NCBI GenBank assembly: GCA_011032825.1
Contig: JAADJZ010000008.1
Span: 1,116,001 to 1,180,000 of the forward strand
Source: Massariosphaeria phaeospora
Lineage: Eukaryota > Ascomycota > Dothideomycetes > Pleosporales
Length of the DNA stretch: 64,000 nucleotides
Direction of reading: 5' to 3'
The stretch's first letter is position 1, and each line of letters begins with the position of its first letter. Shown here in pieces: positions 35,555-46,890 of the stretch. Position numbers and translations under genes: made by a program. A model generated the notes under the pieces. That model had not been told where the DNA came from, ran no database searches, and saw only the letters and a list, made by a program, of their open reading frames with translations.

Positions 35555-37548
35555 ATGTTCTCGCCTGCGGAGACTGAAGGGCTTGCACACTATCTGTTGG
35601 ACTCGGGACCGTTGCTCAACATCAACGTTTCAACGATTACCCAATGGCTCCAAGACACAGGGCGCCAGTGTGATGTGAGAAGTAATGGAGTCGTGAAGGG
35701 GGCAGCATCGCGCATTCCTAGAGGGTACAGGCGATACGACAAGCGAACACCACTGGCACTTTCAGTTCGATTTCTGCGTTCAACGCCCTGTCGGATCAAC
35801 AGTCGAGCACCACGGTCGTTTCTAGCTCGACTTCCACTAATTTCAACGACGAGGCGATGCAACAAACCAGAGTCGCTTCCAGTCTATTGTTTGCCCGCAA
35901 CACTCGAGACGGATCTACTGCGAAGAGAGCCTCGACAGCAGTGGAAAACAACGACTTAGCGGCTGGCCGGAATGTAAGGACCAAGGTCGCTGTCGCCTTT
36001 TCCCCCGAGGGATGTGGTGAAGATGAGCCTGGCGAAGACAACGGCGGAACCAATCTCACGAGATGGCAGCAGCCGATAGATATGAAGAAGTGGGACGAGG
36101 CAATAGTGCAGATGGCTGGGGATCAGTATACACCCGCTGAGATCTTCAAGTGGTGGGAGATGCATGTTTGGGACATTAGTGTCCCTTTTATTGGCCTTCA
36201 CATACGCAGTCACAACCGCATGGACACCGCAGAGACTGCGTATAACCTTATTGGCATCCCATCCGGAACTATACATCCAGCATTAATCGACATAGACGCC
36301 GATACAGCAGAGAGACAACTCTACACGATTCCAAACGACACACCAATCTACCAGCTTGCTAGATACACGAATCCCGTCAGCGCCGCAAAACTAAAGATTG
36401 TCGAGATCTCGCGTTTCTTCTATTACACCGCAGCATGGCATAAACTAGGAAAAAACAAACGTGTATTGCCGGCATGGGAGCACGAATACGTCCATTCTAT
36501 GAAGGTTGGCTTGGAGCTCGTCTGTAGTCAGCTACTAGCTCATGGCACGTCGATTCGAAGGGCCGTACCGTTCATTCTAATTGACCGCGCCAATCCGCGC
36601 GTTCCGGAAACAGTTGGCCAGATATCGTACCGTTTCCGCCACGCTCGCAATCTGGCGCTCGATATTGAATTCGACAACGGCGAGTCAGCTATAATAGCAT
36701 TGTCGTCGAACTTTATACCATGGGAGACATCTTCAGCTCGCGGTGCAACACAGCCAAACGGAACAAACGTTGTGCAGGTAACTGGGATCCTAAGATGTTT
36801 ACTCTATTGCAGGAGCATGCTATGCCAATGTTGAGTATACCCAACGTCACCTGGGCGACATTGGGTGGAGGCATCGAGCGTGGAAACCAAACAACATGGT
36901 ATCCTCGAGTATTGGAGACTGCCTGGTTCTACCTCAAATCAAATCAAGAAGTAACACGATATCACCGACATCAGAACCATGCTATTATGCTAAGCAAGTA
37001 TCTTGGCTTTGAGATTACTTGTTGGCCGGATTGTGTTCACTGCGACTCGCACAAGACTAAAACAGCACGCAACTCAGCCATTTAGAATACGGGACGTTTC
37101 AGATATCGTCTTTGATAAACAGCTTTGCTGTACTACGTCAGTTCCTTCAGGCGTAGTGTGAGAACACAACAGCGTAGTAGAGACACTTTCTGGAGACGCG
37201 CGCGATAACGGCGGGTACAAGGACGACCCAAGCAGAACAGAGGAAGATGAAGAAGAGGTAGCCACAAGCAGCACGCACGGCATTGGCAGTCTACAGAGCC
37301 TCCCACTCCAAAAGGAACAAAAGACGAATAAGAAGAAAGACAGCACTACCAGCGTCTCTGGAGAAGTTGTTGCTATTCCCCGCTGGTATCCAGTAGACAG
37401 GCGGCGATCATGTAACGCCTTCTTCCGATGCATTGAACAGCCAAGTCCAACATCCATCTTAGGTTTTTGTAATGCCCACCACAAACAGACTGTACGTTGC
37501 TATGAAGCAGAACTACCAGTCGCCTTGGAAGCGTGGTACAGTGATTAA
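35555..37548 (+). CDS. Unrecognised 578-aa protein, 4 exons
   Basis: Family not recognised. Model: 35555-35674, 35722-36777, 36813-36997, 37173-37548, which joins in phase to 578 aa. Intron 1 (47 bp) and intron 2 (35 bp, GTAACT..TTGCAG) are very short; intron 3 (175 bp) is the least sure. Without intron 3 the gene ends at 37085 after NSAI. Residues 1-40 (MFSPAETEGLAHYLLDSGPL) are helical; ~41-130 are Ser/Thr-rich. ~140-370 look like a folded domain with many aromatics (YTPAEIFKWWEMHVWDISVP, KIVEISRFFYYTAAWHKLGK, YRFRHARNLALDIEFDNGES). The C-terminus has an acidic/basic linker and a Cys/His cluster (SCNAFFRC..GFCNAHHKQTVRC) that could bind zinc. No transposase, helicase or polymerase motif seen. 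Codon use and structure look genuine; origin unknown. Confidence 0.55.
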
Positions 37549-37818
37549 GTCACTTATACACTGCTTTAATTTCCATACATATGCCACTGGGTCCCTTCAC
37601 CCCTAAAGTGGTCAGCGTATCTGTACTTACCGCCCCTCGGGCGTGTCCGGTAGAATTGCATGTTTTGTATTGTGAATAGAAGATTGCTGACTAGCCAAAG
37701 AAGATCATATACACCATTCCACCGCGCTATCTTTGATGGGTCCCAACTCCGATCGATTTCCGAGCTCCAGATGTCCCAAACGCAGCCCTGCTTTTTCAGG
37801 TGAGCATACCAAGTTCCG

Positions 37819-39085
37819 TCAAGAGCCGTTTGGACAAAACGGGCCTTTGACGCATCCTACTTCTTCCGCCGCCGGAGTCGGCGTAGGCGTAGGAGTAGCG
37901 CCAGCCGCATCCAAACCAACCTCTTTGTACCAGGATCCCCAAAAGAAGTCTACTTGAGCTCTGAAGTCCGGGGCATTGGGACGCTCGTGGACATCCGGAT
38001 TTCCAATGTTAAGACATTGGCAACCAGCTTTGCCGCCCGTCGTGCATCTCCCACTTTTTCCGGTGCACTCGGCACAGTCCGATTGCTCTTCTTCGTCGTT
38101 ACACTGCTTCGGTTTGGATTCGCATACACCTGGGTTGCGTCAGTTTGCTAAGTGCGAGTACGAAAATGTAATATTGCTTACACAGTTTCCCAGAGGTACA
38201 CACTGATGCCATGCCTCGACAAGTATCCGAGAAGCAAGACTGGAGTTGGGCCGGACAGCTGCCAGATATGGGCAATCTGTTCACGTCTATCACCACAGCG
38301 TGTGGAATTTGCAGTTGTGGGGTTTGGCTGGCTGCATGAATGAGATTCGCCCAATGCAAAGAAACAATCCCAATCAAAGCAACAAATAACGCGCTAGAAA
38401 AGCCAAGGGCAACACGGCCCAACGCTGCAAGTTCTGCTCCTGCGGCGCCTGCTTCTATGGCGCCTGCTTCTGCAGCGCCGGCTTCTGCCGCAGCGAGTTC
38501 TTCCAATGTCGTCGCGCTGCCCACATCGGTAGAAATAATGCCGGGTGCTGCTTCCCCAACCAACTGATTGGCAATTTCTTCGGCTGCTGGACGTAGACTC
38601 GGGTCCCATGGGAAGAATTCCGGGACATTGATGTCACGGCGGATAGTCATATTGTTTCCGAAGTCAGCTTCTGGGTGTCCCTCCAGATCGCGTTTCTCGG
38701 CCGCTTTCCCCGCCTTCTTTATGATTTCCAGCACTTCCGGCGAGACCTGGAAACTGAACTGGACGTTGCTTGGGTCTGAGAAGTCGGTGAAGATACCGAC
38801 ACGGGCGGTCGTAAGGGTTGCGTGGTCCTGGGCGCGCTTAAAGGCCGTGACGGTCACCGTGCCGAAGTGCGACGAGGAGAGGGCTTGGGTGTTGCCGTTG
38901 CCGTCGACGGAGAAGACCTTAGTATCAACATTGCGAGGAATAAGGGCTTGTAGGCCTGAAGGCCAGCTGTTGGCCCTTGGATTGAGAAATTTCGGGGCCG
39001 AAGTGATGCTGGGTGCACTCGGCATAGCCGCTGCGAGAGCCATGCTGGCCAGAGAGGTCGAGAGAAAAAAATGTTTTGATGCCAT
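37819..39085 (-). CDS. Secreted protein with hydrophobic segment and duplicated Cys-rich motif, 404 aa
   Basis: Function unknown. Two exons: 38182-39085 and 37819-38129, joined in phase to 404 aa (unspliced, the frame would stop within the intron region). Residues 1-20 are a signal peptide (MASKHFFLSTSLASMALAAA). The middle is mixed alpha/beta without known motifs. ~195-225 is an Ala/Glu/Gly repeat (AAEAGAAEAGAIEAGAAGAE), directly followed by a strongly hydrophobic stretch ALGFSSALFVALIGIVSLHW that could span a membrane. The C-terminal ~130 residues hold 14 Cys in two similar blocks, each ending C-T-x-G..C-x-C (SVCTSGKL-CVC and GRCTTGGKAGCQC). A Thr-Pro repeat precedes the last pair of Cys. 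Divergent from the protease-like secreted gene. A TATA box lies about 80 bp upstream. Confidence 0.78.
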
Positions 39086-39166
39086 TGTATTGGGAGATAC
39101 AGTAATGAGACACTGGTAAGTAAGGTGCGACTAGAAAGTGCGTGTTGGGAAGAGATTGAGCGGCGG

Positions 39167-39173
39167 TTTATAT
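39167..39173 (-). promoter_or_regulatory. TATA box of the 404-aa secreted protein gene
   Basis: ATATAAA on the minus strand, about 80 bp upstream of the ATG at 39085. Confidence 0.5.
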
Positions 39174-39918
39174 CCAAGCTACCTCCTACATATATCTATG
39201 AACACGGCAGACTGGTAGGACAGCTGACGCCGGCTACCGGACTTCGCTGACGCACAACATCCATGGATCGCGTGTTGAAAGGACGTTTGAGCCGTAACGC
39301 CTCTTGGTAAGACCATAACGGCTTGTCTGGTTCGTAACAAGATGCTGCATTCGGATCTCCTAGCCTACCTAACTATAGTACACACTCAGGTACATATTTC
39401 CAACACGGGTTGTTGTAAGAACTTAGGGTGGGTTGCTGATGCCGCTAAAACTTCCGCTCGGAGAAATTTTGCTTGCCATATCCGAACCCTTGCCTCGAAC
39501 TGTTACCCCTGGGTAGGAAAACCAATGAGATGTGTACTAGCTACTACGCTGATGTGAGCCTAGATGTCTTCTAGATAGGCGAGAAAAGCTTGTTCAAGTT
39601 GTCTTTACTTTGTCATGTCCTCTATTTCGAGGACCTATACCACCAGATTCCAGACAAAGCTCATGGACTTATGCGGTAATCTGGACAGTCTTCACTGCGC
39701 ACGATGCAACTAATCTTGGCTGAGGCTTCGGACTTCCTTCACTGGAGCCGTCAGCAGGCTGATGATGCATGGTACTACGGACAACGAAGTTTTCTCTGGA
39801 TGGTTGATCCACACAACTGCTTCTCGTTAGATTTGATTAATGAAGTTATTTCACAAGGGTCGATCCAAACGTAGCCCTAACAAACACGACACCCGGACCG
39901 GTTACGTGATCAGATAGA

Positions 39919-39926
39919 TATAAGAG
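39919..39926 (+). promoter_or_regulatory. TATA box of the metalloprotease-like gene
   Basis: TATAAGAG about 105 bp upstream of the ATG at 40031. Confidence 0.5.
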
Positions 39927-40030
39927 CTCATATCACTCGCGGTTCAGGTACGTATTCAAAATACAGCTTTGACTTACACAAAGAGTGATCCGTTCTTTTA
40001 GTGTCCGTCGTTTATTCGCATTCCTGCACT

Positions 40031-41142
40031 ATGGTTTCTTTTCCACAGCTCGTCTTGCTTTCGACTTCCCTTCTCTTTCCTCTCGGCCAGGCCTACTTTA
40101 TGGAAACTTCGTGTCAGGTCGCCGAAAACTTTGATAAAGTCCACGAGAAGATCGACGATGCGTTCGACCTCGTCAAGGAGGTGGCTACGCTGTTCGACGA
40201 CACCGGCATCAAGCAGACGGCTTTACAGGATGCGGATACGGCGCGGCTGTTCAAGCTGTTGATTGGTGGCGACGGGTCGGGAAAGGCCGCAGGAGGCGAG
40301 TAGCCTTCTCCCATACGAGAGTTCTCTCCCGCATCAAGCACTGACTTGGCTGTCAGAGAGTTACCGAGGAGTCGCCAACGCCCCCTTCAAATTTGGCGAA
40401 TTTGAGGCTACCAAGGGATCCTTGACAAGGCTGGTCTTCTTCTGCGACACTGCTACGTTTCCCCAAGTCAAGCTCAAAAACAACGTCCATTCGATCATGG
40501 ATTCGAAGTCCAAGCTGGCTGTTCTCACGCAGAAGATCACATGTAAAACGGCCGAGGCTTTCACCCAAGCGACGGATAGCATGACGTACATTGTGCTGTG
40601 CCCATGGACCATGAAGTTCATGGACCTTGACCAGGCCGCGAAGATGACGACTTTGCTGGGCCGAATTGCAGATAAGTGGGTGGCTTTTGGCCGACAGCTC
40701 GGGATATTCCCCGGGGCCACATTGGTCGACACCCACGCGAAGCCTTACACAACCATCTTCCATGAGGTAGGTATTGTAACCCGACTTTCCGTTTCCCTTT
40801 TCCCAGCGGTTCGGGGCTGGAAATGCTGACATTTGACACAGTTGATGCATTCGACCGAAGCCCACGACCGAAAGGATAGCAGAGGCATCAAAAGTTACGG
40901 ATGGGGCAATGTGGTCGAAATCGGCAAAGATAAAAAGAACTTCGAGAATGCAGACAATCTGATGTACTTTGCTCTGGGTAAGCGGCACGTTGGACTACCG
41001 AGAGCAATTGGCTAATCATTCATCGGCAGCTATGCGACTCAAGAACAGTCATATGATTGTGCAGGATAATGGCGATGTCGTTTCCAACGAGGGCGTCGCA
41101 GCGCGGATAAAGAGGGCTTTGTGGTCAATTTGGGAAGAGTAA
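40031..41142 (+). CDS. Secreted M35/Asp-zincin-like protein, probably catalytically altered
   Basis: Secreted protein resembling deuterolysin and peptidyl-Lys metalloendopeptidases. Exons: 40031-40299, 40361-40766, 40842-40977, 41030-41142, 307 aa; the first intron's borders are the least certain. Signal peptide at residues 1-20 (MVSFPQLVLLSTSLLFPLGQ), then ETSCQ. The zinc site HELMH lies at 224-228 and is split by intron 2 (FHE|LMHS). Downstream, SYGWGNVVEIG and NADNLMYFALAMRL match the family's YG and NADxYxxFA blocks. The Asp three residues before the YG tyrosine, the expected third zinc ligand, is Ile here (GIKSYGW). Cys are few (SCQ, FFCD, ITCK, LCPW). The start is the ATG at 40031; the frame opens slightly earlier with GTG. 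Activity is therefore doubtful; family membership is an inference from short motifs. Confidence 0.72.
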
Positions 41143-41825
41143 TGTTCGTGAAAAACTATGCGAATGTGTAGGCTCTGAATAGTAGTGTAAACAGGTGTTG
41201 TCTTACTTCCTCAATTTCTTCTTCCTTGCTCTCTGTCAAGACTTAGACGCCTTCATCGCACTAGTTCTCGCCTCCAACGTAGTGTAACGTCTATCGCTTT
41301 ACTCCTGATCGAGCCTGGACAACCAGACGTCGAAGCTACTGGTGTGTAACCTATAAATAACCAACTGTTATTGTAAAACATGATTATCTAGTAGCTAGGC
41401 AATTTCACGTATATTGCACAATATAAGGAAGAGGTGCTCAACTAGATTATGGGGCAGTGTGTCCTCAACGCGTTCGCGACCATCATTCAGCTCAGCTCGA
41501 CAAGCTTGACAATTCCAATGCATTTTGGACAAGTTGGCAGCTAGCCTACCTCCGCTCCAATACAAACGCACATGTACGATGGCGAAGCCAGTACTGTCAT
41601 TTACAACTAACTATACACAAACCCAACGATGAGGACTTGACGACTACTACTATACAGGGTATCTCTGTCTTTCCTTCATCGTCCAAGTTCCGAATTCCGG
41701 AGTTGGTCCCTCGGCAATTGCATCCCTCGCTTGACCCCCTTTTCGGGCCATCTCCAAAACTTCCGAATCAAGCAAAACAAGAACAAAATAAAACCAGGAC
41801 GAAGATACTCAGGGAAATTCCCCTC
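41143..41825. other. Intergenic, convergent 3' ends
   Basis: 683 bp between the stops of the protease-like gene and MTC5. AT-rich around 41.35-41.45 kb. Nothing else seen. Confidence 0.55.
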
Positions 41826-41937
41826 TCACTCTCTCGCCTTCGCCTTGCCCTTGCCCTTCCACTTCGCGTCGCGCCTCTCCCGCTTCCGCGCAACATCCTG
41901 GCTCCATCTGCGCACCCTCTCCACCCCCGCATGATCC

Positions 41938-41975
<38 letters not shown>

Positions 41976-44900
41976 ATCGACGTCTTCGTCTGGCAGCCAC
42001 CCGCCTTTCTCTTCCCACCGGCGGAACTGCTCGATCATCAAGTCCTTGATATCCTCCTCCTCAAAGCCGCATCCACAGCCGCAGCCGACGACGCACTCGC
42101 CCTCTTCGACGCCCAGCTCGTCGTCCATGCACTCGAAGTGCGCGACGTGGCCACACGCAGGACACAGGTAGAAGCGGCCGGAGACGCGCAGCCAGCAGAT
42201 GGTGCAGCTGTAGACGACTTCGGCTTTGGGACTGCCGTTGCTGTCGGCCTTGGGGGCGGGGTCTTGGCCTGCGAGGACGGCGACTGAGGTGGTGGAGATG
42301 TTGGACTGGGCGCGCGAGATGGAGGGACGTGGGTCCTGTGCGGCAAGGTTTATTTTACTTTCTGCGGCGCCGTCGAATGTGGTGCGGTTTGCGGGGGGTG
42401 AGGGTGCGGCGATGGAAAGCCGAAGGTATTGTTCGGGCGATATTAGTATTTCTGGGAGTGGGGCCGGAATATCATCGACTGGGGTAAGCCCTATGCCAGG
42501 GGTGAACTCGCTGGCTTCGGGGTTGAAGTTGAAGTTGCGGGGCGAGACACTTGGTGAGCGTCCGAGCTGACCTATTAGTTTGAAGGGTGGGGGCGCAAGC
42601 ATGGGAGATCGGGGTAGATCTGACGATGTTGGTGACACAGGACTGATCTTTTCGCCTTCTTTCTTTATAGCCAACGTCGGCTCGGCAGGTATTGATCCGT
42701 CAGGGGGAAAGTACCCGACTAGTCCGTTGAACTTAAGTACCTCAGCCCGTTGGCTAATAAGGTTCCAACATCCTAACATCTCTGCATATTGTTCCCTCCA
42801 CGCGCGATAGAGCCACTCCTTCGATAGATCCAACAGCGGTGCGCTGACACCTCCCTCATCGTCGAACCTATCCTGATTCTTGAGTGTGACCTTGATATTG
42901 AATGCTGTTGCTTCTTCACCGTCTTCTCTCGGAGTCAAGGGAGCCGTGTATTCGGACGCGCCATCTTGCCCTGGGAAGCTTTCGTACTCAGAATCTGAGT
43001 CGGAGGCGTAGTCGTCATCAACCCGAATGTTATGTCCGCTAACTTGAACGGCGTAAGCGGGTTGGGCAAAACTTGCGCGCTTCCGGTGTTTCGAGCGTGA
43101 CGGCTCCAGGTTTAGCTCGTTGCTCTCGTTGCTGTAGAAGGTCGTGGCACCCCATGTGACAACGCTGGTAGGCGCCGACGTCGAAAACTCTTCGTGTGCA
43201 AGCAGTTTGACTGTAGGGGAGCTCGACATCGCGTTCGCGAATGGCTTGGACAGGGTGGCAAAAGCGCTCGCAAAGTTCGCCGTGGAAGGCTTCTTGTTCA
43301 TGACGAATGTATGAGGTTGTTCTGTAGAGGTAGAGTAAGATGTGTGACCCAACGTGACAGCACGCGACGAGGATGCCCGCGAATTGAGAATGGGAGGGGT
43401 GTTACCTGTAGAGTACAGCATCACAGGTTCAGATGGTAGAGTATCGTTTCCCCAAGGCCCGTTGGAGGAGCCATGAGAGCCAAAAATGTCGAGCGGTCTT
43501 GTGAGGCGGTGCCATCCGAATTCATTCCCTGGCGCGGCGTAACGCGAGTGAGCTGGTGTAGATGGCAGAGAGATGGAGGGCTTGAATAAACTCCAGGCAG
43601 CATCAGCCGAGGGAAAATAATCCAAAGAGAACGCGGGGGCTTCCATAGACATGGGGAGGTCGGATTGTCTCATCTTTGCCATGGTACTTGTCACACCTTC
43701 ACGGGCAGCAGGCTCGGAAAATACACAGGACAACATCGCAAGCATCTGGGTGTCAGCCGTGCGCTCAAAGTGCTCGAAAAGAGCTGGGATGAGCCACGTC
43801 ACAACGGAATGGTTTCCCCATTTGATGCGCCCCTTGAGCTTCGGGTTGGTCACTGTGTCTGCCTCATCGAACTGGAGGTCCAAACCACTGTCTTTACGCT
43901 TGATTCTCACCAGTGCCCGACGGGCCAGTATTAGGACCTGGTCCCGTCTAATTCGTTGGGGTAGAATTTCCAGAGGGACTTCATTACTCAAGATTAGCTT
44001 GCAAAGAAACCAGATATCCGCCAAATCTTCAAATCCATGTTTCCTAGCCACCTCAGAGTTGTGCAGGCAAACATTCGGGCCGTCCCCAAATATCCAGTAA
44101 TTCTGTGCCAATACCTGTTTGCTGGGAATGAATTGTTCGACCGACGAAGTCATGATGGAAATGATGGAGCGGGTCTTTATGGCTTTGACAGCGCCAATCG
44201 AAGAGGGTAATGAAGCCTTAGTCTGATGCCGTAACCCAGCTTTCTGCCACGCCAGCGGCGGGAGAAAGTTGCCAATACGAGCACCGACGTCGTGATCCGA
44301 ACCTGAAGAAGATGACGAAGAAGACGTTTCCCATGAGCCGGCAGAAGAAGTTGCTGAACCGGATCCACTAGTGGCAGCGGCGAGCCGACCGAAGGACTCG
44401 AAAATCTCATCCCTATCCAAACCTTGCCGCAAATGTCGAGGTAAGCGCAAGGGATCAGAACCAAACGCTCGACTTGACGAATTTGTAGGCAGACGAGCCA
44501 TCACTAATGCCGACGTGAGCGAGAATCTCGCAGAAATCTGTATAGGCACGGGTATATTAGCATTTGCATTCAAGCGACTAAAATTAGTGGTCAGTTCAGC
44601 CTCACTCTCGTCGTCCTCGTCATCCTCGCTGCTGCTCTCTTCTTCTTCTCCTCCACTTCTCGATGTTGGATATAATGGCGGCGTCAGGACGGAGTCCCTC
44701 GGTTCAACCGCAATCTCCATGCTTTCTTCAAGATTGCGATCACCGAGTGCATAACAGATGATGGCCTCGAGACACTCGCGTCCATGAATGGCATGTTGCT
44801 TTGCAATCGCTTGTAGAGCGGACTTGAGACGATCTGAGGTACGTTTGTCGATAGCACCAATGGTACGTTGCATGTCGATCTCTACCGGGTAGAGCCTTTT

Positions 44901-46890
44901 TGTGTCCAGTCCGACGATCGTAGGGTACTGTGACGGAAAGTCCAGGATGAATCGAACAGTAACGGACCTGCCCTCATGCTTGTCCTCGGACTCGTCCAAA
45001 CCGACACTGTCTCCCCACGGGCCCTTGAGCTCCACCGTGCAGGTGCGTCCTTTAATGTCCACCTTGTCGAAGAAGACATTTGGGTAGCGTTGGCTGACAC
45101 GAGTGATCTCCGTAGCCAGATCGGGTTCGTCAAGGGCGCGAGCCTGTCCAAATTGCTGAGGGCCGGCCTTGGTACTGATGTTGACGCCGCCAATCCACTT
45201 GATTTCTGTGGTGACTTTATGGGATTTGCTATGTCGCACTGTACCAGCCGTCATCGTGGCACGATTCTCGGCGTCGCGTTTGATAAGACCGGTAAGCGTG
45301 CTCTCGGTGGGCGGCTTGCGCAAAAGACTAGCAAGACTCCCCTTGGCAAAGGGTCGGCTATCGGACGGCTCAGCTTGAGGTGACTGGGGCTCAACCGGCG
45401 GACCATCACGATAGGTGATATATAAGGCACCCTTCCTGGTCATGAGCGGTTCTTCCTGGACTCGGCCACCTTGCTCGAAACCCACAGCCTCCAGCAACGT
45501 GTCGGCGTTGACGCTATGAAGACGAAGAAAACGATCGGCACCCCAGGATATCAACTGGAACTGACGGTTATCGACTCCATCCTCGATTGATCCGCGCGAA
45601 CGCCATAGGAACTCATGGAGACGCGTTCCGTCAGCATTTGTCTTGAGCGGGTCCTCATCGTGAGCCTTGAACGTATGGGCAGGCTGCGTGACGGTTGGAG
45701 CAGTTCCCACTGTGTCGGTTGCACGCTTGTACAGCTTCAAACCAGCACTGCCGCGTTGAGGCATAGCCATGATTCCATTCGGGAATGGCGTATGTCGGGC
45801 GCGCAAGACAGGGTAATCAGTGTGGATCACACGGAGAGGGGTCGAGATCTGGGTACGGATACCGACGCGGTCCCAGACTTTAATTGTCTTGTCAAGAGAG
45901 CAAGTGATGATCTTGGTAGCGTCGGTCCTATGCCAGTCGATACCGTAGATTTTTGTGCCATGGGCCTGGACAGTGGTAAGTGGTCGCGCACCATTACGCA
46001 TGTCCCAGATGCGTAAGAAACGGTCGTGGGAGGAGGCGATGATGTTGCGGTCTTTACGGTTCCACTTGACCTGGGTCGCGCCTGCCTCAAAATCCGCGAA
46101 GGTCATATAAGGATCCTTGAGCTGAGGGACCATAGCTGACGTCGGCTTCCACGGCGCGCGGACGTCCCAGGTATGGACGTAACTGTCGACGGCACATGTG
46201 GCAAGAATGTTGGGGTCATGTGCACTGAAATTGATGTCCGTAATGGTGCGTGTATGTGCGTGAAGCGTGCAGTAGACGGGTGCCTTGTTGGGGTCGTGTT
46301 TCATAGACAGGCTGAAGATGACGGCTTTTTGGTTGTCGGTCGAAGCCACCCAGTCTGCCCTCTCTGCAAATGGAGACCATTGCACATCGGCCACTTCCCA
46401 GGCTGTTTTGTGCCGGATCTGACGGGGCGTGGCGTATGGGTTGTCAAGGTCGATGATGAAGAGACCCGCCTTGCTGTGCACGAGTTAGTGACGTGTGTTT
46501 AGAGAGCGCATGTGCCCCTTGCTAGGCGTGGCAGCTGCGAGCGGGCAGAGCGATGCCTGTGCAGGCAAGAACTCCCCACAGCCCGTGGATCACGTCACGT
46601 GAGATGCACGAGCGCGGCAGGTGCTGGAGGCGGCGCTTGCTCGAGATGTTTGCCGTGATGTTTACCATGTCCAGCATCAAGAGGAAGGCGCCTCTGCCTG
46701 TGCTCGCCTGCATCTGCACGCCCAGCAAGCGGGGAGGGGAGAGAGGCAAGACTTACCCAGCCAGAACCACATCGCGGCCGCTTGGCGAGATGGACGCTGC
46801 GGTATAGTCGTCGGGTACTGCGATTGACGCGTCCTTGTCAAAAGTCGGACTGTCAAAAGCTGACAGAAGCGTCGAATTGCTGGTCGCCAT
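41826..46890 (-). CDS. MTC5: SEA/GATOR2 complex subunit Mtc5 (WDR59 homologue)
   Basis: Vacuole/lysosome-membrane scaffold (Sea3/Mtc5 in yeast, WDR59 in animals) that tunes TORC1 signalling to amino acids. Exons 46757-46890 and 41826-46473, joined in phase (ending ..VVLAG, then KAGLFIID) to 1593 aa. Start is the ATG at 46888-46890. Residues ~40-375 are WD40 repeats (THTWDVRAP-type and RFLRIWDMRN, KTIKVWDRVG). ~495-615 is an RWD domain (EITRVSQRYPNVFF.. FILDFPSQYPTIVGL). A long disordered Ser-rich middle and a helical segment follow. Near 1467-1520 is a C-terminal RING-like zinc domain (SCTICWLRVSGRFYLCPACG, HVAHFECMDDE, then GCGCGCG). The WD40-RWD-RING order identifies it. The tail has an Ala-Asp repeat from a GGCGTC microsatellite and basic KGKGKAKARE. 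Longer than yeast Mtc5 (1148 aa). Confidence 0.92.
41942..41975. repeat. (GGCGTC)n hexamer microsatellite inside MTC5
   Basis: About five perfect units coding the Asp-Ala repeat near the Mtc5 C-terminus; in frame, so unit gain or loss would not shift the reading frame. Confidence 0.85.

Larger units (their letters stand above)
39086..40030. other. Divergent promoter between two secreted-protein genes
   Basis: 945 bp with a TATA box for each gene (39167-39173 and 39919-39926). ORF 39342-39557 (+) has no support. Confidence 0.55.

Noticed and set aside
35722..37548. The 578-aa gene as a known transposase
   Set aside because: No DDE, HUH, reverse transcriptase, tyrosine recombinase or helicase motif was seen, so I did not call it a mobile element.
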